Shown: positions 45,343 to 53,064 of the stretch, one piece after another
How positions within the stretch are numbered: position 1 is the first letter of the stretch
How the letters are laid out: each line of letters begins with the position of its first letter
NCBI RefSeq assembly: GCF_014653695.1
Contig: NZ_BNAR01000012.1
Coordinates: 186,001 to 250,000 of the forward strand
DNA: 64,000 nucleotides
Direction: 5' to 3'
Origin: Lentzea cavernae
GTDB taxonomy: Bacteria > Actinomycetota > Actinomycetes > Mycobacteriales > Pseudonocardiaceae
Made by a program: the position numbers and the translations under genes
Notes under the pieces: generated by a model
What the model was told of the DNA's origin: nothing
The model's input: only the letters and a program-made list of their open reading frames with translations
Databases searched by the model: none

Positions 45343-45505
45343 GGATCTCCCTCCCCCTGGTGCGGGCGACGCTGCTGTCGGTCAGGCCTGTGGCTCCTGA
45401 TCGAACAGTCGCGCGTGGCGGTCAAGGCGGCGCGGCGCTGCGCCCTGGTTGCCGGTTGCGGCGGGCCCGCTCGGGATCCCATCGCTAGCTGGCTGATACC
45501 TGGGT

Positions 45506-45532
45506 AACGAAGACGATTCCGAATTCGTTCCC
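45506..45532 (-). promoter_or_regulatory. ECF-sigma-type promoter of sigB
   Basis: Reverse strand: GGGAAC (45532-45527), 17-bp spacer, CGTT (45509-45506). This is the classical extracytoplasmic-function sigma consensus, giving a leader of about 155 nt before the sigB ATG. Confidence 0.6.
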
Positions 45533-45621
45533 GACTTCCATGACCTGAAGACGTCACCACTGTCACAGCGGTTGCGCGACTAATCTGAGGATTGGCTGAG
45601 AACCGTTTAGCCAGGCCCGAC

Positions 45622-46047
45622 TCAGAGCTCGACGATCACCGTGAAGGGGCCGTCGTTCACGCTCCGCACCTTCATCTCGGCTCTGAATCGTCCCGTTTCG
45701 ACGCGCGCGCCCTTTTGGCGCAGTTCCTGCACGACGGCGTTCACCAAGGGTTCCGCGTGCTCGGGCCGGGCGGCCGCCGTCCAGGACGGACGGCGGCCCT
45801 TGCGCGTGTCCCCGTAAAGGGTGAACTGGCTGACGACCAGCAGCGGAGCACCGGTCGACTCGCACGACTGCTCGTCGTCGAGGATGCGCAGCCCGTGCAG
45901 CTTCAGCGCCATTTTGCGAGCGTGCTCGGCCGTGTCGTCGTGGTGGACGCCGAGCAGCACCAGCAATCCGGGCTCGGAGATCGCGCCGACGATCTCCCCT
46001 TCGACTTCGACACTCGCTTCTGTGACGCGCGCCACAACCGCTTTCAC
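45622..46047 (-). CDS. dtd: D-aminoacyl-tRNA deacylase
   Basis: A 141-residue DTD enzyme that removes D-amino acids (and glycine) mischarged on tRNA. The two defining motifs are present: VSQFTLYGDTRKGRRPSW (SQxT) and NDGPFTV (the GP cis-proline type). N-terminal VVARVTEASVEVEGEIVGAI is standard. GTG 46047 overlaps the upstream methyltransferase stop by 4 bp (GTGA), so it is translated from the same message. Confidence 0.92.
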   Translation of the reverse strand: MKAVVARVTEASVEVEGEIVGAISEPGLLVLLGVHHDDTAEHARKMALKLHGLRILDDEQSCESTGAPLLVVSQFTLYGDTRKGRRPSWTAAARPEHAEPLVNAVVQELRQKGARVETGRFRAEMKVRSVNDGPFTVIVEL

Positions 46048-47531
46048 GCGGGAATCAACATTCCGTGCCGGATGAGATCACGAACGATCGGCAAGGCCGC
46101 TTCCGAGTCGATTTCTCCGTAAGCGAACTCGAGCAGTGAGAGCAGGTCTTCCAGCGGCAACGCGCCGTTGCAGCCCGCGACGAGCTTCGCGGTCGCCTCG
46201 TCGACCTCGTGCGACCAACCGGGCCCGTCCGTGCGGTGCAGACGCGCGACGACCTTGCGCCAGCCCTCGTCGCCCGGCTCGGACACCTCCTCGAGCAGCA
46301 CGGTGTCCGCGACCCGGAACCGCTGCCCGAGCAGGTCGGGGTTCGCGCGCAGCCACGCGACGTTGTCGAGCCAGCGCGCCGCCTCCGGGCCCAGCGGGTC
46401 GTCGTAGGCGTGGCGCAGGTCCTCGCAGATGACCTGGGAGTGCATCTCGTCGGTGCGCCGCAACGTGACGTAGCCGAAGCCGACGCCCTGGACGTCGTTC
46501 TCCTCGAACCAGTCCAGCCACGCCGCGGCCTTCTGCCGTCCCTCGGGGCTGCGCGCGTCGACGCCCGCGTCCTTGAGCCACGTGCCGACGTACAGGGCGG
46601 GTTCGGCGATGTCGCGCTGCACGAACCACGCGTCGATGCCGCCGCGCGGGAGCCAGCCGGAGACGCGCTCCTCCCAGTCCTCGCCCTTGCGGTGCACCCA
46701 GGACGCGAGCAGCTGGCCCACGCCACCCTCGTTGAGGAACGCGGGCAGCTGCCGGATGACCAGCGCCGACGCGTCGTCGCCGCCGAGGCCGGAGTCGCGG
46801 TAGGTGTAGTCCACGCGCGGCGGGCCGACGACGAACGGCGGGTTGCACACGATCTGGTCGAACCGCCGGTTGCGGACGGGGCCGAACCACTCGCCCTGCA
46901 GCGTCTCGACGTCGAGCTCGTTCATCCGGAACGTGCCCTGGGCGAGCCTCAGCGCGCGCTCGGACAGGTCGGTCGCGGTGATGCGCTCGGCGTGCTTGCT
47001 CGCGTGCAACGCCTGGACACCGCAACCGGTGCCGAGGTCGAGCAGCGTGCCGACCGGCGTGCGCTTGGTCGCGCGGGCGAGGCTGATCGACGCGTGGCCG
47101 ACGCCGAGCACGTGGTCCTCGGGGACGGCTCCGCCGCGCACGTCGGAGTCGAGGTCGGCGATGACCCACCAGTTGTCCTCGTACGGCCTGACGTCGAGTC
47201 CGGCCTTGAGGATTCCCGCGGCGTCGTCGGCGGCGAGGACCTCGTTCTTGACGGCGTCGTCGATGTCGACACCGTCAAGTGCCCTGCGGACGTCCTTGTC
47301 CGGCTCGTGGTCGCCGAGCAGGAACATGCGGATCAGCGTGCCGAGCGACCCGGCGTCCTTGCTCGCGCGGCGGGCGGGCTCCGGCTCGCCCCGGCCGAGA
47401 GCGGCGTGGGCCTGCGGGCCGAGCGCGTCGACGACGCCGTCAGCGGTGTAGCCGGCGTTCAGGAAGGCCTCGCGCAGACGGGCGCACAGGTCTGGAGAAA
47501 GATCGGGGTGCACGGGAGGAGATGCTGTCAC
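46044..47531 (-). CDS. Two-domain class I methyltransferase (DUF7059 + MTS-like)
   Basis: A 495-residue SAM-dependent methyltransferase. Residues about 1-110 form a helical DUF7059-type domain; the Rossmann domain begins with VGTLLDLGTGCGVQAL (SAM motif I) and carries the catalytic NPPF motif as IVCNPPFVVGP, typical of RsmC/PrmA-like N- or glutamine-methyltransferases. A long C-terminal region (VCEDLRHAYDDPLG, ALPLEDLLSLLEFAYG) may recognise RNA or protein. The target is unknown; linkage to dtd hints at translation. The 3' end overlaps dtd by 4 bp. Confidence 0.8.
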   Translation of the reverse strand: MTASPPVHPDLSPDLCARLREAFLNAGYTADGVVDALGPQAHAALGRGEPEPARRASKDAGSLGTLIRMFLLGDHEPDKDVRRALDGVDIDDAVKNEVLAADDAAGILKAGLDVRPYEDNWWVIADLDSDVRGGAVPEDHVLGVGHASISLARATKRTPVGTLLDLGTGCGVQALHASKHAERITATDLSERALRLAQGTFRMNELDVETLQGEWFGPVRNRRFDQIVCNPPFVVGPPRVDYTYRDSGLGGDDASALVIRQLPAFLNEGGVGQLLASWVHRKGEDWEERVSGWLPRGGIDAWFVQRDIAEPALYVGTWLKDAGVDARSPEGRQKAAAWLDWFEENDVQGVGFGYVTLRRTDEMHSQVICEDLRHAYDDPLGPEAARWLDNVAWLRANPDLLGQRFRVADTVLLEEVSEPGDEGWRKVVARLHRTDGPGWSHEVDEATAKLVAGCNGALPLEDLLSLLEFAYGEIDSEAALPIVRDLIRHGMLIPA

Positions 47532-47541
47532 GCCCCGCGGT

Positions 47542-49026
47542 TCACCGCGTGATCCGGAGGGCGATGGACATCGCGAGCCGCTGGTCGGGGTCGTCGAGGG
47601 GGAGCGGCGTCACCTCGGACATCTTCTGCATCCGGTACCGCAACGTGTTCGGGTGCACGTTGAGCTCCTTCGCCGCCGTCCGCACGTCCCCCTGCGCCGC
47701 GAGCCACGCCCTCAACGTCGTCGCGTACTGCGTCCCGTACTCGGCGTCGTACCGCAATATATTGGATATCGGCCCGCGTGTGGGCACACGTCCGGCTTCG
47801 GCGACGGCGGCGAGCCTCTGCAACAGCACCTGCGCCCACGCGTCGTCGTATACAACCGGTACACCGGTGGAGAGCGCGAGGCACTCATCGGCCTCCTGCC
47901 GCGACGTCGGCAGCTGCGTCGCCTCGGCAGGACCTCCGATGCCGGCCAGCACCGTCGCCTCGGCGGGCAGCTCGCGCACCAGCGACCGCACCCACCCGAC
48001 GGCGTCGTCGGCGGCGGGGATGACGGTGTAGAGGACGTTGCCGAACAACGCGCTGCGCCCAGGCCGCGACCAGCCGAAGCCGGCCGTCGCCCGCTGGAAC
48101 GCGAGCACCGCCGCACCGTGCTCGCCCTCGCCCGCGTGGGCCTGCACCGCGATCACCCGCAGATCGGCCGACGGCAACCCGAGCCGCGCGACGTCGGCGG
48201 ACTCCGGGTGTTCGAGCAGCCTGATCACCAGATCCGCCTCGGCCTGCCGTTCGAGATCCGTCGACGCCCGCGACCGCAACAGGTGCAACGCCGCCGTGCG
48301 CGCACCATCGACCAACGCGGCACTCCTCGCCGGATCGACCGGCCCCGCCACCTCGACCCACACCGACCCGAGCAGCTCACGCCCGGCACGCACGGCGGCG
48401 ACGAGCCGGTTGCCCAGCTGCGGGGTCAGCTTCGGCACGAAGATCGGCTCGTCCGACGACGCGAGGTGCGTGAACACCCCGAACTCGTCCAACGCCCGAC
48501 GCGCCTGTTCCGGAACCCGCCGCCCGAGGATGGTCTGCACGCGGACGGGGTCGACGTCCTCCTGCCGGTAGGAGTACGCGAGCACGCGGGACTGCTGGTC
48601 CTCGATCGTCACCGGCCCGCCCACCACGCCCGCGATCACGTCGGCCAGCCCGAACAGGTCACCCGTGCGCGTACCGCCGTTGACCAGCGTCTGCGTCACG
48701 TTCGCGAGCTGACTCCACGGCACCGACGGATCCACGAGCAACACGGCCGCACCGGACTTCTTCGCCGCGGCGATCACCCGTTCGTCGAGCGGCGGCCTGC
48801 CGTGCAGCACGACGGCCGAGGCCGCGGTGGTGGCCACGAGCCGAGCCGCCGCGGCGACCGTGGGCGTGCCCAGACCGAGAAGTACGTCACCTGGTGCGGC
48901 AGAAGTGTTTTCCGCCGGGTCGTGCAGGGCAACTCCACGGAGTTCGGCGTCCCGGCCCCCGGGCGCGCAGGCCAGATGCGTGCCCAGACTGCCGAGCACG
49001 TCCACGAGGCGATCAAGGGCGACCAC
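47542..49026 (-). CDS. PucR/CdaR-family transcriptional regulator
   Basis: A 494-residue PucR-type activator. The N-terminal PucR domain (APGDVLLGLGTPT, AAKKSGAAVLLVDPSVPW) is followed by a GGDEF-like central segment (VLAFQRATAGFGWSRPGR) and a C-terminal helix-turn-helix (RAWLAAQGDVRTAAKELNVHPNTLRYRMQKM). Such proteins sense purines or small acids. GTG 49026 is the start. Its stop is 10 bp before the methyltransferase start, so PucR, methyltransferase and dtd form an operon. The gene contains consecutive rare codons (ATA TCC AAT ATA TTG) at about 47753-47768. Confidence 0.85.
   Translation of the reverse strand: MVALDRLVDVLGSLGTHLACAPGGRDAELRGVALHDPAENTSAAPGDVLLGLGTPTVAAAARLVATTAASAVVLHGRPPLDERVIAAAKKSGAAVLLVDPSVPWSQLANVTQTLVNGGTRTGDLFGLADVIAGVVGGPVTIEDQQSRVLAYSYRQEDVDPVRVQTILGRRVPEQARRALDEFGVFTHLASSDEPIFVPKLTPQLGNRLVAAVRAGRELLGSVWVEVAGPVDPARSAALVDGARTAALHLLRSRASTDLERQAEADLVIRLLEHPESADVARLGLPSADLRVIAVQAHAGEGEHGAAVLAFQRATAGFGWSRPGRSALFGNVLYTVIPAADDAVGWVRSLVRELPAEATVLAGIGGPAEATQLPTSRQEADECLALSTGVPVVYDDAWAQVLLQRLAAVAEAGRVPTRGPISNILRYDAEYGTQYATTLRAWLAAQGDVRTAAKELNVHPNTLRYRMQKMSEVTPLPLDDPDQRLAMSIALRITR
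47756..47765. other. CCRATATATY motif copy 3
   Basis: CCAATATATT on the reverse strand, inside the PucR gene, extended to the palindrome CAATATATTG. It forces two ATA isoleucine codons, very rare here. Confidence 0.5.
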
Positions 49027-49101
49027 TCGCGGATGTTAACCGCCGACCAGCCGTCCCGGCCGTCACTCGGACGTGGGACCATGGAACGTGGAGGTGGTGT
49101 C

Positions 49102-49416
49102 GTGAGCAGTCCCGACCGGAACGACACCCCGGTGTTGATCACCGAGGCGGCCCCGTCCTACGAACAACAGCACGCCGCCCGGCGCAAGAAGTACGCGATC
49201 ATGATGAGCCTGCGCTTCCCGTGCCTCATCCTCGCGGCGCTGTTCGCTCACACCTGGTGGCTCGCCCTGTTCTTCATCGTGCTGTCCGTCCCGCTCCCGT
49301 GGATGGCCGTGCTGATCGCGAACGACAGGCCGCCGCGCAAGACCGAGAAGGCCAACCGCTACGAGGTCGAGCGCCGCGCCATCGCGCAGAAGAGCACCAC
49401 GATCATCGACGGCTGA
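49102..49416 (+). CDS. DUF3099 membrane protein
   Basis: A 104-residue actinobacterial DUF3099 protein: an N-terminal VLITEAAPSYEQQHAARRKKY segment, two membrane helices (IMMSLRFPCLILAALFA and WLALFFIVLSVPLPWMAVLIA) and a basic C-terminal tail (PPRKTEKANRYEVERR). Function unknown. GTG 49102 is preferred, with GGAGGTGG just upstream; an ATG at 49081 gives 7 more residues. In M. tuberculosis a homolog, as I recall, lies next to sigB. Confidence 0.8.
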   Translation: MSSPDRNDTPVLITEAAPSYEQQHAARRKKYAIMMSLRFPCLILAALFAHTWWLALFFIVLSVPLPWMAVLIANDRPPRKTEKANRYEVERRAIAQKSTTIIDG

Positions 49417-49464
49417 CCCGCCGTTCCATCCGCACGCCCCCACCGGCGTGCAACGCCGCCCTGG

Positions 49465-49514
49465 CCCTTGCAACGACTCTTTGGACTTCGTCCGCAAAAG
49501 AACTATTGCAAGGG
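49465..49514. repeat. Degenerate copy A of the palindromic element
   Basis: CCCTTGCAA (49465-49473) and TTGCAAGGG (49506-49514) are perfect outer arms; the inner parts CGACTCTTTGGAC and GTCCGCAAAAGAACTA pair only partly. Core GACTCTTTGGAC is shared with the perfect element at 1258-1303. Confidence 0.65.
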
Positions 49515-49533
49515 GCCCAGGGTGCTCCGGCGG

Positions 49534-49580
49534 CCTTTGCAATGAGTCATTTGACGTCGTCCGCAAACGTTTTTTGCATG
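49534..49580. repeat. Degenerate copy B of the palindromic element
   Basis: Starts CCTTTGCAATGAGTCATTTG and ends GTCCGCAAACGTTTTTTGCA. The left arm shares GCAATGAGTC with the perfect element; the right arm has decayed. It sits 20 bp after copy A in the same convergent gap. Confidence 0.6.
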
Positions 49581-49655
49581 CGGGTGAGACGGCGAGAGCG
49601 CGTGACCTGCGGTGATGGCCGAAGCGCTCACGAGGATCGGGCAGGAGCAGCAGCA

Positions 49656-49665
49656 CCGATATATC
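49656..49665. other. CCRATATATY motif copy 4
   Basis: CCGATATATC in the convergent gap after psuK, inside a weak hairpin CACCGAT...ATCGGTG (49654-49688) that could terminate psuK. Confidence 0.5.
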
Positions 49666-49697
49666 AGTGGCAGGCTGACGCATCGGTGGGCCGAGAC

Positions 49698-50576
49698 CTA
49701 GCGCGGAGGCTGGGCGCCGACGACGCCGACCGCGCGTGAGCCCGCGCGGACACCACCGAGCAGTGCGTCCCGCTTGGACCCACCGGCCAGCCACGCCGCG
49801 AGGAAACCCGCGTCGAACGCGTCGCCCGCGCCCGTGGAGTCGACGCACTCGGTGACTTCAGCGGGGACCGAGATCACCTCGTCCTGGTCTACCCAGCTCG
49901 CGCCATCGGGCCCTGACGTCACCACGACGGCGCCGACGTGCGACAGCAGCGACTTCGCCGAGGCCGGTTCGGGCGAACCGGTGAGGGCGAGGAGCTCGTC
50001 GGCGTTGGGCAGCAGGAAGTCGACACCGCGCACGTCGGCCAGGAACGCCTCGGCCGAGTGGATCAGCACGGCCGCCTGAGGGTCGACGGACGTCGTCCAG
50101 CCCGCCGCGTGGGCGGCCTCCAGCACGGCCAGGCCCGCGGGACGCGAGGTGGCGTCGAGCAGCACGTAGCCGGACAGGTGCAGGTGACCGTTCGTGCCCG
50201 CGAGCAGGCCGGGGGCGAGGTCGGCGGGGGAGAAGCGGGCGTTGGCGCCGCGGTCGGGCAGCATCGAGCGCTGGCCGTTCTCGTCCACGAGCACCACGAC
50301 GCAGCAGGTCGCGAGGTCCGGGTCGACCGCGAACGCGCACTGCACGCCCGCGGAGGTCAGTTCGGCGTGGACCTGACGTCCAGCGGAGTCCGCTCCGACA
50401 CGTGCCACCAACACCGGCGACGCACCGCACGCGGCGAGCCACACGGCCGTGTTCGCTCCCGCGCCGCCCGGTTCGATGGTGACCTTGGCGCGCACGTCGC
50501 CGCCGTGGGCGATGGGGCCTGAGTGGTGAGCCACCACGTCGAGGCCCGCGTCACCGACGACGACCACAGGCCTCAT
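49698..50576 (-). CDS. psuK: Pseudouridine kinase (PfkB family)
   Basis: A 292-residue PfkB sugar kinase. N-terminal VVVVGDAGLDVVAH, the substrate loop EPGGAGANTAVWLAACG, and the C-terminal signature DSTGAGDAFDAGFLAAWL with catalytic Asp. By sequence alone it could be a ribokinase, but the 4-bp ATGA overlap with psuG makes pseudouridine kinase the best call: it makes pseudouridine-5'-phosphate for PsuG. ATG 50576 is the start; further upstream reading is psuG in another frame. Confidence 0.82.
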   Translation of the reverse strand: MRPVVVVGDAGLDVVAHHSGPIAHGGDVRAKVTIEPGGAGANTAVWLAACGASPVLVARVGADSAGRQVHAELTSAGVQCAFAVDPDLATCCVVVLVDENGQRSMLPDRGANARFSPADLAPGLLAGTNGHLHLSGYVLLDATSRPAGLAVLEAAHAAGWTTSVDPQAAVLIHSAEAFLADVRGVDFLLPNADELLALTGSPEPASAKSLLSHVGAVVVTSGPDGASWVDQDEVISVPAEVTECVDSTGAGDAFDAGFLAAWLAGGSKRDALLGGVRAGSRAVGVVGAQPPR

Positions 50577-51463
50577 CGGGCCAGCTCGACCGCGGTCGCG
50601 GCGGCCACGGAGGCGTTGCTGACGACGAGCTCCTCGTTGGCGTCGAGGCTGACGCCCCCGCTCGCGGTGTGGAAGTGCTCCAGCAGGACGGGGCTGACGT
50701 CCTTGCCGCGCACGTCCTGGTCGACGAGCTTCTGCAGGCCCTCGGCCAGCAGGCGGTCGTGCAGGCCGGCGTCCATCTCGAACGCGGCGGGGATCGGGTT
50801 CGCCAGCAGCATGCCGCGACCACCGGCCGCGAACACGGCGGCGGCCTCGGCGGCGTTCTCGACGCGCCACGGCACGTCGAACTCCGACTCGCGGCGGTAG
50901 AAGGCGGGGAAGCGGGACGTCCGGTAGCCGACGACCGGCACCGAGCGGGTCTCGAGGACTTCCAGGGTCGCACCCATGTCGAGGATCGACTTCACACCCG
51001 AGCAGACGATCAGCACCGGCGTCGTCGCCACCACGTCGAGGTCGGCGGACACGTCCCACGTCTCGCGGGCGCCGCGGTGCACGCCGCCGAGGCCTCCGGT
51101 GGCGAAGACGCGGATGCCCGCCTGGTGGGCGAGGGCGGTGGTCGAGGCCACGGTCGTCGCGCCGCTGCGGCCCAGGGCGTAGGCGGCGCCGAGGTCGCGC
51201 AGCGAGAGCTTCACGAGGTCGCCGGAGTTGCAGACGCGGTCGAGCTGGGACGAGGAGAGGCCGATGTGCGGCACCCCGTCGAGCACGGCGATCGTCGCGG
51301 GGACGGCACCGGCCTCGCGCACCACCTTCTCCAGGCGTGCGGCGACGGCCAGGTTGCGCGGCGCGGGCAGGCCGTGGGACAGGATGGTGCTCTCGAGAGC
51401 GACGACCGGCCGGTTCTCGGCCAGGGCGGCGGCAACTTCATCAGCGATGTGCAGCGTGGTCAC
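50573..51463 (-). CDS. psuG: Pseudouridine-5'-phosphate glycosidase
   Basis: A 296-residue PsuG, which splits pseudouridine-5'-phosphate into uracil and ribose-5-phosphate. Family motifs: VVALESTILSHGLPAPRN at the start, VPATIAVLDGVPHIGLS, RDLGAAYALGRSGATTVAST, FATGGLGGVHRGA, VCSGVKSILDMGATLEVLET with the catalytic Lys, and GGRGMLLANPIP. Complete length. GTG 51463 is the start. Co-transcribed with psuK, so RNA turnover products can be salvaged. Divergent from DUF3039 with only 31 bp between start codons. Confidence 0.92.
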   Translation of the reverse strand: MTTLHIADEVAAALAENRPVVALESTILSHGLPAPRNLAVAARLEKVVREAGAVPATIAVLDGVPHIGLSSSQLDRVCNSGDLVKLSLRDLGAAYALGRSGATTVASTTALAHQAGIRVFATGGLGGVHRGARETWDVSADLDVVATTPVLIVCSGVKSILDMGATLEVLETRSVPVVGYRTSRFPAFYRRESEFDVPWRVENAAEAAAVFAAGGRGMLLANPIPAAFEMDAGLHDRLLAEGLQKLVDQDVRGKDVSPVLLEHFHTASGGVSLDANEELVVSNASVAAATAVELAR

Positions 51464-51476
51464 GAGGGGACATCAT

Positions 51477-51491
51477 CCCAGGTACCCTGGG
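51477..51491. promoter_or_regulatory. Palindrome and leaderless -10 in the psuG/DUF3039 gap
   Basis: CCCAGG-TAC-CCTGGG fills half the 31-bp divergent gap. It includes TACCCT (51483-51488), 6 nt before GTG 51495, a probable leaderless -10 for DUF3039. Binding here would affect both genes. Confidence 0.45.
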
Positions 51492-51494
51492 CGC

Positions 51495-51743
51495 GTGAGC
51501 ACCCAGACTCTCCCCGAGGTCGACGTACGGCCGGATGAGACCGACCAGTCTTCGGACGACACCCCGAAGATGTTCCACTACGTGCGCAAGGCGAAGATCG
51601 CCGAGAGCGCCGTGATGGGCACGCACGTGGTCGCGCTGTGCGGCGAGGTCTTCCCGGTCACGCGGTCGCCGAAGCCCGGTTCTCCGGTGTGCCCGGACTG
51701 CAAGAAGATCTACGAAGGCTTGCCGCCCGGCGGCGACGAATAA
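51495..51743 (+). CDS. DUF3039 zinc-ribbon-like protein
   Basis: An 82-residue actinobacterial DUF3039 protein. After an acidic N-terminus (VDVRPDETDQSSDDTP) comes KMFHYVRKAKIAESAVMGTHVVALCGEVF and SPVCPDCKKIYEGL: the His/Cys pair with the CPDC knuckle probably binds zinc. Function unknown but highly conserved in the phylum next to helicase and sigma-factor genes. The message is probably leaderless from GTG 51495. Confidence 0.85.
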   Translation: MSTQTLPEVDVRPDETDQSSDDTPKMFHYVRKAKIAESAVMGTHVVALCGEVFPVTRSPKPGSPVCPDCKKIYEGLPPGGDE

Positions 51744-51751
51744 CGCCAGGA

Positions 51752-51817
51752 CTTCAGAACGACAGCGCCCGGTACCTCGGCTGGCAGCCCGAGGTACCGG
51801 GCGCTGCTGCTCTGAAG
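51752..51817. terminator. Strong bidirectional hairpin terminator
   Basis: CAGCGCCCGGTACCTCGG (51763-51780) pairs perfectly with CCGAGGTACCGGGCGCTG (51789-51806) over an 8-nt loop; an outer CTTCAGA/TCTGAAG pair (51752-51758 and 51811-51817) extends it. It separates the convergent DUF3039 and YihY genes. Confidence 0.88.
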
Positions 51818-51822
51818 GGCGG

Positions 51823-52941
51823 TCAGCCCCGCTGCTTCTCTTCCTCGGTGTGCTGCCGCTGCTCCTGGATCCGCAACGGCGTGGTGAGCTGCGTGTCCGC
51901 GGGAGAGGGCGCCGAGTAGTCCTCGTCGTCGGACTCGAGCTGGGACGTCTTCCGGGGCTGCGCCTCCTCCTCGCGGATGCGGGACGCGGCGCGCTCCATC
52001 TCGAGCCTGCGCCACCGGCGGCGCTGCCGGCGGGTCATGCGGGCCGGCCACAGGTCCTGCACGGCGCTGTTGAAGTACGCACCGATCGTGATCGCCAGGC
52101 CGATGAAGAACACGAACAGCAGGAACGCGATCGGGGTCGCCAGCGCGCCGTAGGTGTAGCCGGTGGTGGTGATCCACTGGATGTACAGGCGCAGGCCGAT
52201 GGACGACAGGATGAAGAACGCCATCGCGAGGAAGGCGCCCGGCAGAACGCGGTGGTACGGCAGCCTTCGCGGCAGCGCGACCTTGTAGAGCAGCGACAGC
52301 GACAGCACGAGCAGCAGGCCGACGCCGGGGTAGTAGAAGCGGCCGACCCACGTCTCGATGTAGGGCTGCCACGTCGTGGGGAAGAACTGCGGCAGGACGT
52401 CCGGGCCCAGCGCCAGGACCGGCAGGCCGACCACCAGTGCCACCAGCGACACCAAGTAGAGCAGCAGCGCGAAGAAGCGCTGCCACACCTCGTTGCGCAC
52501 GCCGTACTGGCCGTGGGCGACCGTGATGGCGTCGACGAACGACGACATGGCCGACGAGCCCGCCCACAGCGAGATCAGGAAGCCGATGGAGACGATCTCG
52601 CCCTTGCCGGTCGACAGGATCTCCGCGACCGTCGGCGCGATCACGCCGTTGACGACGTCCGCGCTGAAGATCGTCCGGGTGAACCCGATGATCTTCTCCT
52701 GGACCGACAGGACGATCTCGGGACCGAACCACGTGCCGATCCAGCCCATCGAGCCGAGCACTCCGAGCAGCAGCGGGGGGAACGACAGCGTCTGCCAGAA
52801 CGCGGCCTCCGCGGCTTCTGAGAAGATGTTGCCCTGCCACGCCTTCGACAGCGTGCGCGCGAGTAGGCGCAGCGGCCCCTTGCGGCCGGACCTGCGTGGT
52901 GCGTCGTTGTCGGAAGGCGAACCCATCGCAGTGACAAGCAT
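51823..52941 (-). CDS. YihY/BrkB-family membrane protein
   Basis: About 372 residues with six membrane helices of the YihY (formerly RNase BN/BrkB) family. Typical segments are AAFWQTLSFPPLLLGVLG, GVRNEVWQRFFALLLYLVSLVALVVG, LPGAFLAMAFFILSSIGLRLYI and TYGALATPIAFLLFVFFIGLAITIGAYFN. A charged C-terminal tail of about 75 residues ends EEEKQRG. The function is unsettled. The start is uncertain: ATG 52941 and ATG 52926 are both possible. Divergent from the helicase gene. Confidence 0.82.
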   Translation of the reverse strand: MLVTAMGSPSDNDAPRRSGRKGPLRLLARTLSKAWQGNIFSEAAEAAFWQTLSFPPLLLGVLGSMGWIGTWFGPEIVLSVQEKIIGFTRTIFSADVVNGVIAPTVAEILSTGKGEIVSIGFLISLWAGSSAMSSFVDAITVAHGQYGVRNEVWQRFFALLLYLVSLVALVVGLPVLALGPDVLPQFFPTTWQPYIETWVGRFYYPGVGLLLVLSLSLLYKVALPRRLPYHRVLPGAFLAMAFFILSSIGLRLYIQWITTTGYTYGALATPIAFLLFVFFIGLAITIGAYFNSAVQDLWPARMTRRQRRRWRRLEMERAASRIREEEAQPRKTSQLESDDEDYSAPSPADTQLTTPLRIQEQRQHTEEEKQRG

Positions 52942-53064
52942 GGTGCATACCGCCACGTTTCGCGGCATCGACGCCCGGAACAGGTAGAGTCGCGGTGCCC
53001 TCGGCCCCAGTCCGCCTGAGGGTATTGCTATGTCTGACCTGCACAAATGAGGAGAAACACGTCT

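Noticed and set aside
49698-50576. The PfkB kinase as ribokinase
   Set aside because: Its translational overlap with psuG makes pseudouridine kinase more likely, although sequence alone cannot exclude ribokinase.
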